Source: Prevotella sp. UBA1378 | GTDB taxonomy: Bacteria > Bacteroidota > Bacteroidia > Bacteroidales > Bacteroidaceae | Length of the DNA stretch: 15,554 nt | Assembly (NCBI GenBank): GCA_002305505.1 | Contig: DBRC01000074.1 | Span: 1 to 15,554 of the forward strand | Direction of reading: 5' to 3' | In this document: in pieces, positions 15,280-15,554 of the stretch | How positions within the stretch are numbered: position 1 is the first letter of the stretch | Layout: every line of letters begins with the position of its first letter | Program-made: the position numbers and the translations under genes | The notes under the pieces: model-generated | The model's input: the letters and a program-made list of their open reading frames with translations, nothing else | Database searches by the model: none | Told to the model about the DNA's origin: nothing

Positions 15280-15389
15280 TACAAGCATCTTGTAGCAGGA
15301 CTACAAGCATCTTGTAGCAGGACTACAAGCACCTTGTAGCCCGATTACAAGCATCTGGTAACAAGCGTACAAGATGCTTGTAATGATGA
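15280..15389. repeat. Five tandem 22-bp units, each with a TACAAG...CTTGTA palindrome
   Basis: Units start at 15280, 15302, 15324, 15346 and 15368. Each begins with a 15-bp palindrome, TACAAGCATCTTGTA in units 1 and 2, followed by a 7-bp linker. Unit 3 changes the loop to CAC, unit 4 has one stem mismatch (CTGGTA), and unit 5 carries the inverted loop ATG. Linkers are GCAGGAC twice, then three unrelated sequences. Stems are conserved while linkers drift, which suggests selection on the palindrome. Spacing of about two helical turns would place protein sites on one DNA face; a multi-hairpin RNA is the alternative. Confidence 0.85.
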
Positions 15390-15423
15390 GAAACTGAAAA
15401 CCTTTTTCAAGCAATAGGCTGTC

Positions 15424-15549
15424 ATGGTGAGAAAGAAACAGGCACAACTACCACCACATCTGCTTCTGTTTGTAGAAGGAGGCACAGATGAGGTATTCTT
15501 CAAGGCTCTGATGGGCTACTACACATCTAGTAACCTGAGTTCGGGATAA
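15424..15549 (+). pseudogene. 5' fragment of a TOPRIM-like nuclease gene cut by an insertion sequence
   Basis: A 41-codon frame starts at the ATG at 15424, just after an in-frame stop at 15415. Its residues 12-27, HLLLFVEGGTDEVFFK, match the opening strand and catalytic-glutamate loop (E18, with D22 nearby) of TOPRIM proteins such as OLD-like, DUF3226, DUF4276 or RloB-type nucleases. Those families usually run to 150-600 residues. Here the frame reaches the presumed IS inverted repeat at about 15531-15533, and the last codons (NLSSG then TAA) come from the IS. No partner ATPase is visible upstream. The match rests on one short motif, so the family is uncertain; many relatives act in anti-phage defence. 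Confidence 0.5.
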
Positions 15550-15554
15550 GAAAA
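15533..15554 (+). mobile_element. Start of a second insertion sequence copy (continues beyond the window)
   Basis: ACCTGAGTTCGGGATAAG at 15533-15550 is the inverted copy of 91-108, pointing out of the window. It interrupts the TOPRIM-like frame, which supports a real insertion boundary. A target duplication cannot be read because the other end of this copy is outside the window. Confidence 0.55.

Larger units (their letters stand above)
15007..15423. other. Structured noncoding region downstream of maf
   Basis: This 417-bp stretch has no gene I can support. In order it holds an A-rich segment (about 15029-15060), a strong promoter, a terminator-like hairpin, a perfect 8-bp stem-loop and five palindromic 22-bp tandem units, and then leads into a truncated TOPRIM-like gene. 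The density of hairpins and the absence of a starting codon for any longer frame suggest regulatory or RNA-level function, or the debris of an accessory element. Confidence 0.6.

Noticed and set aside
15144..15332. Minus-strand 62-residue frame over the terminator and repeats
   Set aside because: It crosses the terminator stem, hairpin and palindromic repeats and shows no family motif, so it is most likely chance.
15196..15342. Plus-strand frame reading IIENPVFGKSGKVVTNGL before the tandem repeats
   Set aside because: It has only a TTG as possible start, runs into the 22-bp repeats (not a multiple of three), stops inside them, and overlaps a perfect hairpin.
15280..15389. CRISPR array
   Set aside because: Units are only 22 bp with 7-bp linkers, too short for spacers, and no cas gene is present.

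Overview
The window looks like chromosomal DNA from a member of the Bacteroidota, most likely Bacteroidaceae or a close relative. Three things point there: promoters of the Bacteroides type (a TAnnTTTG -7 box, at two sites with a TTTG -33 box), a class III fructose-1,6-bisphosphatase of about 660 residues, and a fused hisIE. Genus and species cannot be fixed from the sequence alone. Almost all of the window is housekeeping DNA. The unusual material is at its two ends.

Layout. Positions 1-108 look like the outer end of an insertion sequence. Positions 123-11283 hold eleven genes on the minus strand, read right to left: purU, hisH, hisA, hisF, hisIE, ftsE, lysC, lysA, a family 2 glycosyltransferase, a GT4-like protein and fbp. 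They are tightly packed, with several ATGA overlaps, and a promoter lies upstream of purU. A lone minus-strand FemAB/GNAT-like acyltransferase gene sits at 11504-12481. It is divergent from a plus-strand four-gene operon at 12594-15006: nitroreductase, Rossmann-fold DUF2520-type oxidoreductase, KdsC-like HAD phosphatase, and Maf. The divergent intergenic region has promoters on both strands and a 7-bp tandem repeat.

Positions 15007-15423 contain no convincing gene but are rich in structure: a textbook Bacteroides promoter, a terminator hairpin about 70 nt downstream (a possible small RNA or attenuated leader), a second perfect hairpin, and five tandem 22-bp units each carrying a short palindrome. 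After these comes the start of a TOPRIM-like gene, cut after about 36 codons by what looks like another copy of the same insertion sequence. An 18-bp sequence at 91-108 recurs inverted at 15533-15550. This suggests the window is a unique segment, or assembled contig, bounded by two copies of one mobile element.

How the genes fit together. HisH, HisA, HisF and HisIE cover the middle of histidine synthesis. The HisHF reaction releases AICAR into purine synthesis, and PurU controls the 10-formyl-tetrahydrofolate used there. LysC and LysA are the first and last steps of the aspartate-to-diaminopimelate/lysine route. KdsC feeds lipopolysaccharide core synthesis, FtsE belongs to division-linked wall remodelling, and the glycosyltransferases probably act on surface glycans. 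Fbp is the gluconeogenic bisphosphatase. No complete novel system is visible. The best candidate for something undescribed is the structured noncoding block together with the disrupted TOPRIM-like gene at the right end.
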